The notes under the pieces are model-generated. The model was given only the letters and a program-made list of their open reading frames with translations. It did not search any database and was not told the origin of the DNA. A stretch of 64,000 nt of DNA, taken from NCBI GenBank assembly GCA_940671915.1, contig CALNVZ010002040.1:13247-77246 (forward strand). The letters run 5' to 3'. How positions within the stretch are numbered: position 1 is the stretch's first letter; every line of letters begins with the position of its first letter. This document shows positions 21,880 through 33,747 of this stretch, one piece after another. Source of the DNA: Paracentrotus lividus (taxonomy: Eukaryota > Echinodermata > Echinoidea > Camarodonta > Echinidae). The translations under genes were made by a program, and so were the position numbers.

Positions 21880-23981
21880 GAGACTATGAACAAGAGATTT
21901 TGAACCAATTTTGTTCAAGCACTATTCTTATTATTCCCTTGAATAATGATAATGATTTAACTTCATTCCTCATATTTCATATTTTATGCCTTCTATTCTT
22001 TAGATGAAATCTTGAAATAGGTGGCTTAAAACAGGGAATTTTAAGTTCTTTGCTTTTTGTTACATTTTTTTTCTACCCCTCGTAATCATGTTTTAATATC
22101 TACCTGACCTCCCCTCAAACAAAACAATATTATTCCGAGTGCGAAGTAAGAAACTTTTCCTGTTAATATTATTGTTTTAAGTTTAGTTAAATATTGGACC
22201 TGTGTGTGGTAAATATGATGAGCCAGTACATATACGTAGGGCGTTCTTTTGTAATAAGTAAATGGGTTGGACATTGGTTTTGGCGCTTGTGGCCCATACT
22301 AATTTGCAAAATGTTATACGGCAATATTAATGAATTATAAAGCATAAAAAGTGTATCATTTGGGATGGATTTCTTCAGTTTATACAATATCCCAACATTC
22401 CTAGAAATACAATTAGTGACGTGACGTATATGATTATTCCAATTTAAATTTTCATCAATAATAATAAGGGCCTAGTATAGACCCTAGTGGAACTCCGCAT
22501 TTGCAATATAGGGAATTAGAAGAAATATTATTATGTACAACAAATTGTTTCATACCGTGAAAGAGCAGTGCCACGAATTCCATAACAATAAAGCTTTTTA
22601 AGTAAAATGTGATGGTCAAGCGTATCGAAAGGTTTAGATAAAATTACTCCATAAATACTCATATTATTTGATCTTTATTAGCCATAACATTTGTTATATG
22701 ATGATATACTTGTGCTAAGGCTTGGTCAGTTGAATGCCCTTTTCTGAAACCATATTGATTTGGATTTAGAAGATTTAAGGTATCTCAAAATTTATGAAGC
22801 CTGTTGTAAATAATTTTTCGAGAATTTCGGATATGCTAGGATCAATAGAAATTGGTCTGCAATTACTTATTTCGTGAGGATTATCTTTTTTAAATGTTGG
22901 ATCAACCTTGGCTATTTTGAGGGACTCTGGAAATTTACTGGTATTAACTGATATATTAAAAATGTGGGTTAAAGGAGAGGCAATAAAATGTATAATCTCT
23001 TTTAGTAGGATGGATGAACTTAAATTATTATGTCCGTGTGACTTATTGGATTTTAGATTTGTGTTAATTCAGTTATTTCATTCGGGTCTGTGGAATTAAA
23101 AAAAAACAATGATGAATTTGAAGGCTGAGGGAGAAATGTATCAACATTTTCATTAGTTGTATTTAGTTCATTCGCTAAGTCATGTCCTATATTCACAAAG
23201 TATGAATTAAAAGTATCGGCTACATCTTCAGGCCTTATTATAGTACTATTTTAAAGTGAAATCATCTTTTGTGTTTTGTTAGTTTTCTTTCCAATCAAAT
23301 CTTTTAATATCTCCCATGTTGATTTCATATTTGATTTTACTTTATTAAGTTTGTCGGAATTGTACATTTTCCGCGAAAGTCGGTTGGTTTTAGTTAGTTT
23401 GTTTCGGTTTACTTTATATATTTTTTTTCATGGTCGTTAGGGTTTATGATATAAACTTTATTTAATTGATTCCTCCTATGTATCGATCGTAATATTGAGC
23501 TTGTTATCCATGGCATTTTACGTTAATTTTTTATTTTTGGTTTAACTAAAGGAAAATTTTAGTCAAAATATACCTTCAATTTCTTTTGAATGTTATCGCA
23601 AGCTATATTTGCATTCGTTTCGTAAAATTTAAATACATCAATTCACTCTTCACCAGCGAGATTACTTTTGAATGATTCAATATTTTGGAGTGTTTCTTTT
23701 CTGTACATACATGATTCAGTTCAGTTGGCTTTGCCATTGAAATGTCATTATTACATTTTACAAAAATGGGTAAATGATCGGATACGTCAGAATATATTAG
23801 GCCTCTGGTAATATCTTTATCAAATATTGGCAAATATATTGTCAATAAGGGTTGAAGATTGTCCGTCTATTCTGGTTGATTTATTAATATGTGGATAACA
23901 ACCATTCGAATAAGTAATAAAAAGAAGTGTATCGTGGTTAGAGCTTTGAGATAGCAAATCAATATTCAAGTGACCTATTAT
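21880..23981 (-). pseudogene. Degraded LINE, 3' and central part (minus strand)
   Basis: Same family as 6545-8520. Reading on minus from 23980: endonuclease end with SDVSDHLPIFVKC at about 23760, linker, RT block KPFDTLDHHILLKKLYCYGI at about 22600-22640 and CGVPLGSILGP at about 22480-22505. The frame then passes almost at once into the thumb region: IDENLNWNNHIRHV at about 22420-22460, then NVGILYKLKKSIPN at about 22350-22390. The stretch that should hold the FADD catalytic box is deleted. The C-terminal part is readable to about 21980. Numerous stops and frameshifts are present. Confidence 0.82.
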
Positions 23982-24185
23982 ACAGTGTGTCCTTAAAAAA
24001 TGCTAATGGCACTTTAGATGGGTATAATATTAAAATTACAAAATTATATTGTTTATAACTTGACACCCGTGAACTACAATTTCGTTTTCTACAACTGAAT
24101 GAAATTTTATGTGAGTCTAAGAATCACAAAGATATGAGCATTTTGTCATTACACATCAGGAAAATTCTCAGTCCAAGGTTGTATT

Positions 24186-24587
24186 GAGTAGTACCGGATG
24201 TGTCGAATAAAACAAACCCAAGTTTGATCATGAATACTTTGAAAAATATTTCAGTAGTAATTATGAAATTTATATCACTGAAAGCGCAACTCATTACCAT
24301 TTTAATGATAACTCTCTCAGCTCCCCAATATCATGTATCACTGAACCCCATTGTTTTAAATATGCCTTGCAAAATTGTGAGTGGTTCACTTTCACGCTCA
24401 TTGATGATCAAAGTTGGGTTTCCTTTGAGGCACCTTTGAATAACGCATCTCAAGGAGCATGAAAGTGATCACTCACAATTTTGCAAGACTTTTTCAGAAC
24501 AATGGGGTTCAGATGATGATCAATATATTTCAAATTATTAATGATCAAACTTGGGTTTCTTTTATTCGATATACCCGGTACTACTTT
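24186..24587. mobile_element. Hairpin MITE (about 400 bp, arms about 190 bp)
   Basis: The ends GTAGTACCGG and CCGGTACTAC are inverted. Inside, CAAACCCAAGTTTGATCAT pairs with ATGATCAAACTTGGGTTT, and 'cttgcaaaattgtgagtg' pairs with 'cactcacaattttgcaag' nearer the centre. Almost the whole element can fold on itself. Confidence 0.75.
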
Positions 24588-24590
24588 ATA

Positions 24591-25585
24591 CACTGTCCGT
24601 CATAAAGGTGGAATATTTTTTTGAGCTACAGCGACATGATTTTGCTCTAACCTTAATTTCTTGAATATGTTTGTCCCTGCTTTTGCTTTTTGGGACCCTG
24701 GCTATATCTTGGACATTCTCCCAACCCTTCACGTGGACCTTTTTCCAAAAAAGTTTTGTCAACTCCCGTGATGCCCATTTTTGTCATTTTTTCTCATTTT
24801 GGGGCCCTTTTTTGTTTTCCCGGCCAATCAAGCCCCCCTCAGTCTTACCCCCAGGAAACGCGACTGAGGTGAGCTGTTTTATATTGTTCTTTTAGTTAAA
24901 TCTATATTTCTGGGGACAGGCCAAGGTCTCTTGTCTAGGGGAGGGGTTGAAGTAAAAAACGAGATTTGGGAAAAATTCGGAATATTTTATTCCATCTTTA
25001 TGCTGAAAACAAAAGAAATGAAAAACCACCTTTAACCCTTAAATATCATCATTTTCCCTTAAATTTTGTTTAGCCTTGATGACAAGGCTGTAAATATCAT
25101 TATTGATATATTTTATTTGATATATGTTTGGTTCAGATTTTACAATACAATCTAGGGAAGATAGAAATTTCCATGTGTAAAAATGAATAAATGAATGTTG
25201 AACCCCAATCAAAATAATTTGACCCCTCCCCTAGACAAAAGAGTCGAGCCTGTACCATAAATCTAGATTTAATTTAAAGAACAATAACAAATCTCCACCT
25301 CAGACGGTTTTCCTTGGGTAGGACTGAGGGGGCCTTGGTGGGTCGCGTGAACAAAAAAGGGCCCCCAAAATAAGAAAAATGACGAAAATGGCCATCTTCT
25401 GGGGGTGACGAACTTTTTTGAAGAAAAATCCCCGGGAAGCGTTGAGGGAACGTCCAAGATATATCCAGGATCCCAGAAAGTGAAAGCAGTGACAAACACA
25501 TTCAAGAAATTAATAACGGAGCAACATTATGTTGCTTGAGCCAGAAAAAAATATTCCACCTTTATCATGTTTATGACGAACAGTG
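24591..25585. mobile_element. Foldback element with about 340-bp arms, TA flanked
   Basis: CACTGTCCGTCATAAAGG at the left is answered by the inverted right end ending in CAGTG at 25585. TA occurs on both sides (24589-24590 and 25586-25587). The arms (24591-24940 and 25215-25585) match over several hundred bases, including the 'gggcccttttttgtt' and 'ctaggggaggggt' blocks. About 275 bp of non-repeated sequence lies between them. Confidence 0.8.
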
Positions 25586-25797
25586 TATAAAACTTGGATG
25601 GATAGGTTTCCTGATGTGTGATGAAAAAATGCTCATATCTTTGTGATTCTTGGACCATATGACATAAAATTTCATCCGGTTGCAAAAAATGAATTGTAGT
25701 TTATGGGTGTTGAGATATAATTAATATAATATTGTAATGTTAATATTATACCCATCTAAAGTGCCATTAGCACTTTTTGTGGGACACACAAAGCGAT

Positions 25798-26170
25798 TTC
25801 CTTCTCCCGTAAGTGTATATGAAGGCATCTATCAAGATCTTCGCAAAATACATTTGTGAGACTATTAGGGGTCTATAGATTAATCTAATTAATATATTTT
25901 TCTTGATAGGAATGGTGATTTCTAAAATAAAAAGATTCACTTTCATTTAGTGATATTCTTTTCGAATTTTAAACTGCAGATTTTCATTGATATAAAATGC
26001 GATACCCCTACCTCTTTTTTCTTTACGATCCAGTCTTATCAACTTATAATTTGTAAGTTAAATAAATCAGTGGAGTTCTTATCAAGCCAAGTTTCTGTGA
26101 CACCAATAAGCGAAAAGGAAAAATTATTCAGAGTATGAAGCAATGTTTTCAAGAGACTCAAAGTTTTTGC
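25798..26170 (-). pseudogene. LINE 5' part (endonuclease) beyond the insertion
   Basis: Continuation of the LINE at 21880-23981. On minus, IGVTETWLDKNSTDLFNLQ at about 26040-26110 contains the APE-endonuclease ETWL motif, followed after a frameshift by GRGIAFYINENLQF at about 25975-26015. This is the N-terminal half of the endonuclease. Confidence 0.7.
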
Positions 26171-26994
26171 TCAGACTTTTAGAATTTAAGTGGAGTAAAC
26201 TGAATTTTTGATATGCTTTTTGGAAATTTTAATTAAATTCATCAGTTAAGTAATATAAGCTATCATAGGGTTGATTGTTGTTATCAAAAATAGAAAATAT
26301 GTTTAAATCGTTCTTCATTACTATGAGTATGAGCTATTATTGAAGGCATGCATGGGAAAAGATTTGTAGGTATATTTTCTGTGTCGCAATAGTGTGATAA
26401 TGAACATGAGAGAAGGATGACATTGAATGAGGAGATGTAAGGTTGTGGACATGAAATTTATGACATAGGAATGGTTGATGATAATAAGATTCTAATGTGT
26501 TATCCAATTTACTTACATGTACTTTCGTGTAAACTGGCTCAATATTTTTGAGAAACTCAACCATAGAAAAATATCTGAACTAAAATTAAAATGAAGGAAC
26601 CTTGGATTGCTTTCAAACAATTCTAGCTATTTACCGACCAATTCAACTAGAATTGGCTTAACTTAATTGATGTGACATTACAATTACTCCTAAACATTTA
26701 TTTAAAATTATATCGATGTGTTTTGAAGTGCCGACTAGATACATGATTAAACAAAAAATAATAAATTAATGAATAATGATATACTGTGTACATGAATTTG
26801 TTATTTTAATAAACCAACGCAGTTCAATTCAATTCATAAAAACATTAATTTTATACAACATCCATACTGATAGCGACTTTATGAGAGACTAAAATATGGA
26901 TTCCCAAATTTGTTTGTCCCATTAATATAATAGAACATTCCACACAATGCAAACAACGCGACGGGATGTGTAGGGGAAAAACACATTTTGTTGT
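26171..26994. other. Unassigned stretch with a plus-strand LINE-like 3' tail
   Basis: No coding recognised. Near 26808-26840 'aataaaccaacgcag' followed by 'ttcaattcaattc' looks like a polyadenylation signal plus simple-repeat tail of a plus-strand LINE, facing the minus-strand tail at 26995. Confidence 0.35.
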
Positions 26995-27926
26995 TATTGA
27001 ATTGAATTGAATTGTATTGAAGACTTTATTCCAGACACAGCTGCAGATGCAGAGGTCCATATCAACATACAACATAAAATAGTATAGGTTATGAATACAA
27101 TGATAATACTGAAATACATAGTGAACAAAGAAAAGTAAAAGATCTACAATGAGAACAGCATCTGAGATATACAGTGCAAAGATTAAAACAAAAATAAGAA
27201 AAGAAAGAAGGGGGAAAATAAAAAGGACTAAGGCCTAACAATATCTGAAACCCTACCTTTGGCAAGAACAAAAACTTAAATAAATTCAACGAATGAGATA
27301 TCTATTACTTAAACAAACAAACAAACCAGAAATAACACTAAATCCTTATGACTCTGCCAACAGGTTTTTGTACCAAAGATACCACAATAAGTACCTTGAG
27401 CTGCTCTGTAAAGGGTTAACCAATATTTTTACAATTGTATTATTCGAGTTGTCAATTCTGAGAATAAACTTGAAAGTTAGATTTCTAACCACAGCTTGAC
27501 ACGAAGGTACATGAGCGTCTGCAAACATTCTACTAGCACTAGAGTGCCTTGGTACCCTAAGAAGCATCCTCATAGCATCATTATAGGCTACTGTAAGTTT
27601 CTTCAAACTGCTCTTTTTAAATCTGCACCACAGGTGTGCAGTGTATATAGAGGGGTACAATATGCTCTAAATAATTCAACTTTAACACCTAGAGAACACA
27701 TATGGAACTTTCTGCAGAGTGTGTTCCCCTGTGCGTATAGTCTACACTGTCTATAAATATCTTTATCATCACACAGATCCTCTGTAAAAAAATGACCAAG
27801 GTACTTAGACTCTTTACAAACGTCAAGTTTTGTACCACATAGATAAAAATCTGGAAACACTAACTTACTATGTTCTTTACATCTTACAATCATTGCATGA
27901 CTTTTCTTTGCATTATATTTTACACA
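26995..27926 (-). pseudogene. LINE 3' part: RT thumb/C-terminal region and tail
   Basis: On minus, VKYNAKKSHAMIVRCKEHSK (27845-27915) is the start of the RT thumb, followed by KESKYLGHFFTEDLCDDKDI, RKFHMCSLGVKVELFRAYCT and HLWCRFKKSSLKKLTVAYND (27603-27893 and 27346-27660, with a frameshift between). The 3' end has 'ctggaataaagtcttcaat' (AATAAA) and an (ATTGA)n tail at 26995-27020. It is the 3' piece of a LINE whose upstream RT block lies inverted next to it. Confidence 0.75.
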
Positions 27927-29545
27927 CCCTCACCTACTAACATTGAAGGTGGTCACAGGAATGCTGAAATTATGTGAGCTATGGAAAAGCATTATAAGAT
28001 TTACAAATTGTGTCAGAAGTCAATTGTTTGCAGTTAGCGATGTTTTCCTTTCATGAAGACATCGGATTATTACACCTAAAGAGATTTCAGAAGCTATAAA
28101 CAGCTTGATGACAACAAATCTTGTGGGTTTAGACAGTATAACTGCAGAGCATTGAAGTTTGCAAGTTTGAATTGTTACTTTACTTTCTGTATGCTTCTCT
28201 GGATTCTTATTCATGGTTTTCTCCCTGATAGTATGATATCTGTTATTTTGGTCCCCGTGCTGAAAGACAAAGCTGGTCGCATTACCAGTAAAGAAATTAT
28301 AGGCCTATAGCGTTGGCTAGTGTGCTTTCTAAAAGTTCTAGAAAAATTGTTGTTGTCTAGGTTAGACAATACATATCTATTGTGACAATCATTTGGCTTT
28401 AAAAGCAAAGCATGGAACCGATATGTGCATTTTTGCTCTAAAAGAATAATTGCGAGTTAATCGAAAGAAAACTCCTCAGTTTTTTATGTTTTCTTGATGC
28501 CTCACAAAAGCATTTGATAGAGTCAACCACGGAAAGCTGTTTAAGAGATGTGTGATAGGGGCATTCCGCTATATTTGATAAGATTANNNNNNNNNNNNNN
28601 NNNNNNNNNNNTAAATTACCCTCACCTACTAACATTGAAGGTGGTCACAGGAATGCTGAAATATGTGAGCTATGGAGAAAGCATTATAAAGATTACAAAT
28701 TGTGTCAGAAGTCAATTGTTTGCAGTTAGCGATGTTTCCTTTTCATGAAGACATGATTATTACACCTAAAGAGATTTCAGAAGCTATAAACAGCTTGATG
28801 ACAACAAATCTTGTGGTTTAGACAGTATAACTGCAGAGCATTGAAGTTTGCAAGTCTGAATTGTTACCTTTACTTTCTGTATGCTTCTCTGGATTCTTAT
28901 TCATGGTTTTCTCCTGATGTATGATATCTGTTATTTTGGTCCCGTGCTGAAAGACAAAGCTGGTCGCATTACCAGTAAAGATAATTATAGGCCTATAGCG
29001 TTGGCTAGTGTGCTTTTAAAGTTCTAGAAAAAATTGTTGTTGTCTAGGTTAGAGCAATACATATCTATTGTGACAATCAATTTGGCTTTAAAGCAAAGCA
29101 TGGAACCGATATGTGCATTTTTGCTCTAAAAGAAATAATTGCGAGTTAATCGAAAGAGAAACTCCTCAGTGTTTTTTATGTTTTCTTGATGCCTCAAAAG
29201 CATTTGATAGAGTCAACCACGGAAAGCTGTTTAAGAGATGTGTGATAGGGGCATTCCGCTATATTTGATAAAATATTGATTATTGGTATGGTCACCAAAA
29301 TATGATGATAAGATGGGGTAGCTGCCTCTCCGACACGTTCACTGTTGTAGGTGTTCGGCAAGGTGGCATATTGCTCCCATACCTTTTTAACTTGTATAGG
29401 ATGACTTGTCTGAGAAATTAAATAACTGTAGTACTGGCTGTTAGTTGTGGTACCAAAGTTAATCACTGATGTATGCTGATGATCTCGTAATATTTAGTCC
29501 ATCTACTGCAGGTTTGCAGAGTTTGCTAATGTATGTTCCCAGTAT
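27927..29545 (+). pseudogene. Inverted RT block of the same LINE, containing an assembly gap and duplicate
   Basis: On plus, the second copy (28618 onward) reads NIEGGHRNAEICELWRKHYK at about 28633, ISEAINSL at about 28769, FLDASKAFDRVNHGKLFKRC at about 29184, VVGVRQGGILLPYLFNLY at about 29344 and MYADDLVIFSPSTAGLQSLL at about 29472. These are consecutive RT motifs, including YADD. They belong between the two minus-strand parts at 29545-29850 and 26995-27926. Frameshifts are frequent. The first 660 bases (27926-28586) are a second version of 28618-29272 across the N gap. Confidence 0.75.
28587..28611. other. Assembly gap (25 N) flanked by duplicated sequence
   Basis: 25 N. The sequence left of the gap (27926-28586) and right of it (28618-29272) are the same sequence, differing mainly by single-base indels. 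This is what unmerged overlapping contig ends look like. Confidence 0.9.
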
Positions 29546-29850
29546 GGAGATGATAATTGAGGTGATTTACTGTTATTTAAGTACCTGATTTCTTTCCAAA
29601 AGTCTTGATAACTCTTACTCTGCAATTTCCCAGCAATAGAATCTGCACGCGTAGCATTTTTGTTATTCTTTACGTAACGTAAAGCATACTTAAAACGCGC
29701 ATTAGTTCTATTCTTCATCTCAAAGAGAGGGCCATTCCGTACTTTGCCATTCTGTACCCATAACAAAAGAGCTTCTCGAGCCTCCGAGTGGAGATCTGCA
29801 ACATGATCATTCCAACCAGGTTAATCACACGAATCTTCAAGTAACATCGC
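29546..29850 (-). pseudogene. LINE linker region upstream of RT (minus strand)
   Basis: On minus, GWNDHVADLHSEAREALLL (about 29762-29822) leads into WVQNGKVRNGPLFEMKNRTN, LRYVKNNKNATRADSIAGKL and YQDFWKEIRYLNNSKSPQLS (29546-29760). This is the domain between endonuclease and RT. It stops exactly where the inverted block 27927-29545 should continue it. Confidence 0.7.
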
Positions 29851-30830
29851 CACCGCGGTAATGGTGGTGATTTATTAGGGGGAGGGACTTACTGTTGATG
29901 ATGCTCTGTATTCCTAGTGGTGTTATACTTAAAATCATTGCACTGAATGTTTATTTTTACCTTCGTTAATCATTAACTCGGTTTTTAGGTTCATTACAAT
30001 CGACAATTCACAATTTCCTCTATTTTCAGCGGGCTAACATTTCAAAAGTAAAGGGGCCGCGGAGTGTTTTTTGAAATTGGATGGGCGGAGCCGAATGCGG
30101 GAGGGGGGGGGGGGGGGGGGGGAAAGAGCTGAACAGGCCTTAAAAAATAAATAAATAAATCAATAAATAAAAAAAAAAAACCGCTCACTCACACACACAC
30201 ACAGGCGCACAAGTAGATGAATGGTCGTTTTCGTGTTTTTATTCATTTTCATCAATATCATGTTTTCAACGTACCATAGCGAAATGCCAATGTTTACAAC
30301 AAGCTGTTTTTATACGATACCACGTGACCACCACAGTTCATCTTTTGTGCTATAACTAAGGGAGGGAGGATAAAAACAAATATTTTGTAAAAAAAAAAAA
30401 CAACAAAACAAAAAACAACAACATATCACGCAGCTCGTTGTGGTAAGTTGCATCCATTATGCTGATAATATTGTTTATTTCTATGTTTGTATTTACTCTT
30501 TTTGAAATTGAGAAAGAAGATAATCTTACGTGTAATAAAATGTCTGCCAGGCTTCAGACCGGATTAGCATTCATGCTATTTTCCGATACCTTTTATTCTT
30601 TGTTGTTTTTAATATCCCATATTCATATGCTTTGTAATAATGTATTTGAATGACAAATAAATAAAAATCATTTCTAGAACAAAGGGGTAACAAATGTCTA
30701 TCAACGGTGTTGATTTGTTTTGGCGATTGGGGGTGATGATCGTCAAAATTTCTTCTTTTCCTGAAAGTGACACAGTCATACAATGGAAGTTTTAACGGAA
30801 TGTTATCGAAGTGTCGCCTTTGTCGAGGTT
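29851..30830. other. Unassigned stretch with repeat R left end and microsatellites
   Basis: GGGGCCGCGGAGTG at about 30054 is the start motif of repeat R, followed by a poly-G run (30101-30121), (AAAT)n, (CA)n near 30188-30204 and a CAACAAAA tract near 30400-30425. No coding. Confidence 0.5.
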
Positions 30831-31081
30831 GGGTTGGTTTTTGACAGGTTCTTAAAAAGGGGGATCATCATGATGTAATGCCGATATATACTCACATGCA
30901 TAAAAATATGAATTAATTTCAGTATACATTCATGCGAGCGCGAAGCGCGAGCTGAAATTTTTATCAATAAAAAATGACCTGCATTATTTTGTAGTCTTGT
31001 GCGAGTGTGAAACGGGGAAGGATTTTTAAATGGTTTGTAAAAGGGTTACCATAATAATGTAATGCCAATGTACACACATGC

Positions 31082-31128
<47 letters not shown>

Positions 31129-31250
31129 AACTTTATTCTGCGAGCGCGAAGCCCGAGCTAAACAAAAATCAATAATAGTGAAACAGGATAGCCTTATGCG
31201 AGCGCGAAACGACCGCAAAATCTGGTACTTAAAGGGAATGTGTAACATTT
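30831..31250. repeat. Tandem units with GCGAGCGCGAAGCGCGAGC core
   Basis: Diverged units carry 'aaaggg..accataat.atgtaatgcc', 'cacatgcat' and 'tgcgagcgcgaagcgcgagct' in this order (cores near 30933, 31139 and 31199). A 42-base poly-A run lies at 31085-31126. Related units are at 31835-31990 and 34150-35330. Confidence 0.65.
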
Positions 31251-31290
31251 GGAAGCTTGCTAAATTTTGAGCTATGCATGGGGCCCTATA

Positions 31291-31807
31291 CAGCGCGTTT
31301 CAAATATAAGGTAATTCATTTTTGGAGGGGCCATATTCCAAGCTCATCCATTTTGGATATTTATTTCTCTCATATAATTGAAGACGAACTCCTCACCTTT
31401 ACAATGATACCTTTCTCGAATCATAAATGTGACGCATAACCGATATTAATGAAGGTGTACAAAATCCATTTTTCCAAGTTTTTGTAAAGGATAAAAGACA
31501 GAGTGGATGCTCTCAAAGGAGTCACACATCATCACACGCAATCATATCCAAATGCTCTGGGACAGCAGGTATAGCATTCACTCAGTCTTCTTTCATTTTC
31601 TTAAAACTTCAAGTTGGAAAAATTGACTCTGTACCTGTCATTTTCATTTGCAATTTACTCAAATATGCTTTACATTTATGATTCAAGAAATGTATCATTG
31701 GAAAGGTGGAGAGTTCCTCTTTAATTATAATTTACATATAAACAGCAAAAATGAGCATGGAACATGGGCCCTCTAAAAATGGATTACCTTTTATTTGAAA
31801 CACACTG
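31291..31807. mobile_element. MITE (517 bp) with about 180-bp imperfect TIRs
   Basis: The left end CAGCGCGTTTCAAATATAAG pairs with the inverted right end ending GAAACACACTG. Each is flanked by TATA (31287-31290 and 31808-31811), consistent with TA target preference. Similarity of the arms continues inward ('aatgatacctttctcgaatc' against 'gattcaagaaatgtatcatt'). It is inserted within the tandem family around it. Confidence 0.75.
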
Positions 31808-31834
31808 TATAGCCCAACTCCTGAATGTAAAGGA

Positions 31835-31990
31835 ATATAAACTATATTATGCGAGCGCGAAGCGCGAGCTTAAAACTTCCTCAATAATAGTGATCACAAC
31901 TAAGGTATTTGTATAGCCTTATATGCCAGCGGGAAAAGGGTACAAGGGGCTTAAAAGGGGACCATAATGACGTAATGCCAACTCATGCAT
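31835..31990. repeat. Monomer of the GCGAGCGCGAAGCGCGAGC family
   Basis: 'tgcgagcgcgaagcgcgagc' at about 31851, then 'gcgggaaaagggtacaag', 'ggggaccataatgacg' and 'ctcatgcatgtaat'. It resembles the segment at 34755-34830. Confidence 0.65.
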
Positions 31991-31995
31991 GTAAT

Positions 31996-32340
31996 ATAGG
32001 TTTTCCCGGTCGATTTTAAACTCTTTTCAATCGGATTCGTTAATGTTCAGCCAATTTAAACGATACCTTCCCGGATCAGGGCTATCGGTAATTTAAGTTA
32101 ACGTTTAGAGCAATCGATTTCGTTTATGTTCTTTCATAATCGTTAATGATCATTCGTATTCGTTTATGTGCGATCAAAAGTGTTTATGTGCAGTGAACTT
32201 CGTCAATGTGCATGAAATCAAATTCGTGCGATCAATTTAAAAAATTCCCAGCTGTAAAAAGGAAGTGGAGGTGAGCTTCCAGCAGTCAAATTCGTTTTTA
32301 GGCATCCAATTTAAAACGTTTTAGGCCTATCCGTGTGTTC
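31996..32340. repeat. Dispersed repeat R, diverged inverted copy
   Basis: Starts with 'taggttttcccggtcga', the reverse complement of the right end of repeat R copies 1 and 2. It keeps the 'cataaacgaat' and 'acattgacgaa' words on the minus strand, but is much more diverged than the other two copies are from each other. Confidence 0.55.
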
Positions 32341-33747
32341 AAGGGTGGCGCCAATGGTAAATACAAAATAAATTTATAAGCAATAATTTGTATTCAGAGG
32401 CTGCGGAACGAATTTGAAAGTGGGGGAGGGGCACTTTTGAAAAAGGGGGCACTTTACTCAGTGGCATAATGAGCAAAATTTATGGGATAGGGAGGGGCTC
32501 GGTATAAAAGTAGTGTTTCAATTTATTATCTGTTCAATATATTGATTTTTGAGAGATTAAAAATGCCCCCTTTAAAATAAAATGTAACATTTTGGAGTTT
32601 TAAGCAACATTTAAAGTTTAAGCAAAGTGTAAAATTATTGCCCCCTAATAAGTTAAATACCAATTGCAAATATATTTACATGTTTAAATGATTTTTAAAA
32701 ACATAAGTGCTAGAAAGGGCATTAAAAATACGTTTAGAGGGATGTAAATAGGCTATTATGTGCTTCTGAACAACACACTTTTACATATTGCCTCCGGCAG
32801 CAGGGTAGTGGTCTCTGCGTATTGCTTGGTATTCCTTTTTTTTGCGAGATACACATAGTGACCGAGAGGAAAAATTTTGGTTTAAAAAAAAAAAACTGTG
32901 GAGGAAAAAGGGTTTCTTTTTAGTAACAAGAGTGGCCTTTTTTTACAAAAAAGTTGTCCGTGGGCTTCAGAAGTCTAAAAGGTTTTTTTTTAATTATAAC
33001 ATGAAAGTGTACTTTGCGCACCAAGAAAAAAGGGCACTTTCAGTAACGAAAGGGGAAAATTTGTTAATTTCTTTGCGGCAATTCGGTCATCCCAGAACGT
33101 ATCGAATGTAACGGTCACAGGGGTACGGTATATTGGTCAATATTGTCGATCTGCATCTTTTCTCTCTTCTTTATTTTTCCTTTTCCCTTTTTTTGTTGTT
33201 GTTGTTTGTTTTGTTTTGTTTTGTTTGTTTTTTGCTGGGTGATTGGGGCGCCGCCTGTCTACGAGCTATTTGGTCTAATCTGAATTTTTATAATACATAC
33301 TTGATCTAATTGTCACTTGGTCTATTGGACCAATCCAGGATTCAGGGGCCAGCGGGAAAGCCCCCCCCCACGCCCAGCAAAAAAAAAAAAAAAAAAAGAA
33401 AAAAAAGAGGAAAATGGTAGGAAAAAAAGATTGCCGACCCGACTGACCAATCTTACCCCCCCATGGGCGTTACATGATGACGTTGTTGATGGCCGAAGGC
33501 CGAGAAATTTTAACACCCCCCCCCCTACCCCCTCATGATATGCAAGTTTCTAATGAATAGAGTGAGGATGGGGGCTGCAGCCCCTACTCTGTTTTATACA
33601 CATTAGTTATTGTATTTTTTTGGTAAACGTTTAGTTTTCAAGCAGACATTATAGTTTTTGAATTCATTCTGATAAAAACGCAAACATTATAATCAGCTTA
33701 TGTTTTTTGTTCTTGTTTTGTTTTGTTTTGTGTGCGTGTATGTTTTC
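32341..33747. other. Low-complexity and unassigned stretch
   Basis: 'gaggctgcggaacgaattt' (32398) resembles the start of repeat R. Poly-A, poly-T, poly-C, GTTTT repeats (near 33200 and 33715) and purine tracts dominate. The Lys/Phe-rich frame at 32842-33111 and the Pro/Lys-rich frames at 33317-33538 are low-complexity translations. Confidence 0.5.

Larger units (their letters stand above)
23982..25797. mobile_element. TIR element inserted in the LINE, with nested elements
   Basis: Left arm 23982-24185 (CAGTGTGTCC... then TGCTAATGGCACTTTAGATG) and right arm about 25600-25797 are inverted copies of each other over about 190 bp with scattered differences. The LINE reading frame resumes beyond both ends ('cctattata' before, 'aagcgatttcc' after), which proves insertion. 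Two other inverted-repeat elements occupy its centre. Confidence 0.8.

Noticed and set aside
24671..25505. Two similar proteins of 74-78 residues on opposite strands
   Set aside because: They mirror each other because they lie in the two arms of a foldback element. Similar peptides are expected without any coding selection.
28438..28748. Open frames spanning the N gap
   Set aside because: They run through unknown bases between two versions of the same sequence and have no meaning.
32842..33111. 89-codon Lys/Phe-rich frame
   Set aside because: Low-complexity poly-A/poly-T tract translation without family features.
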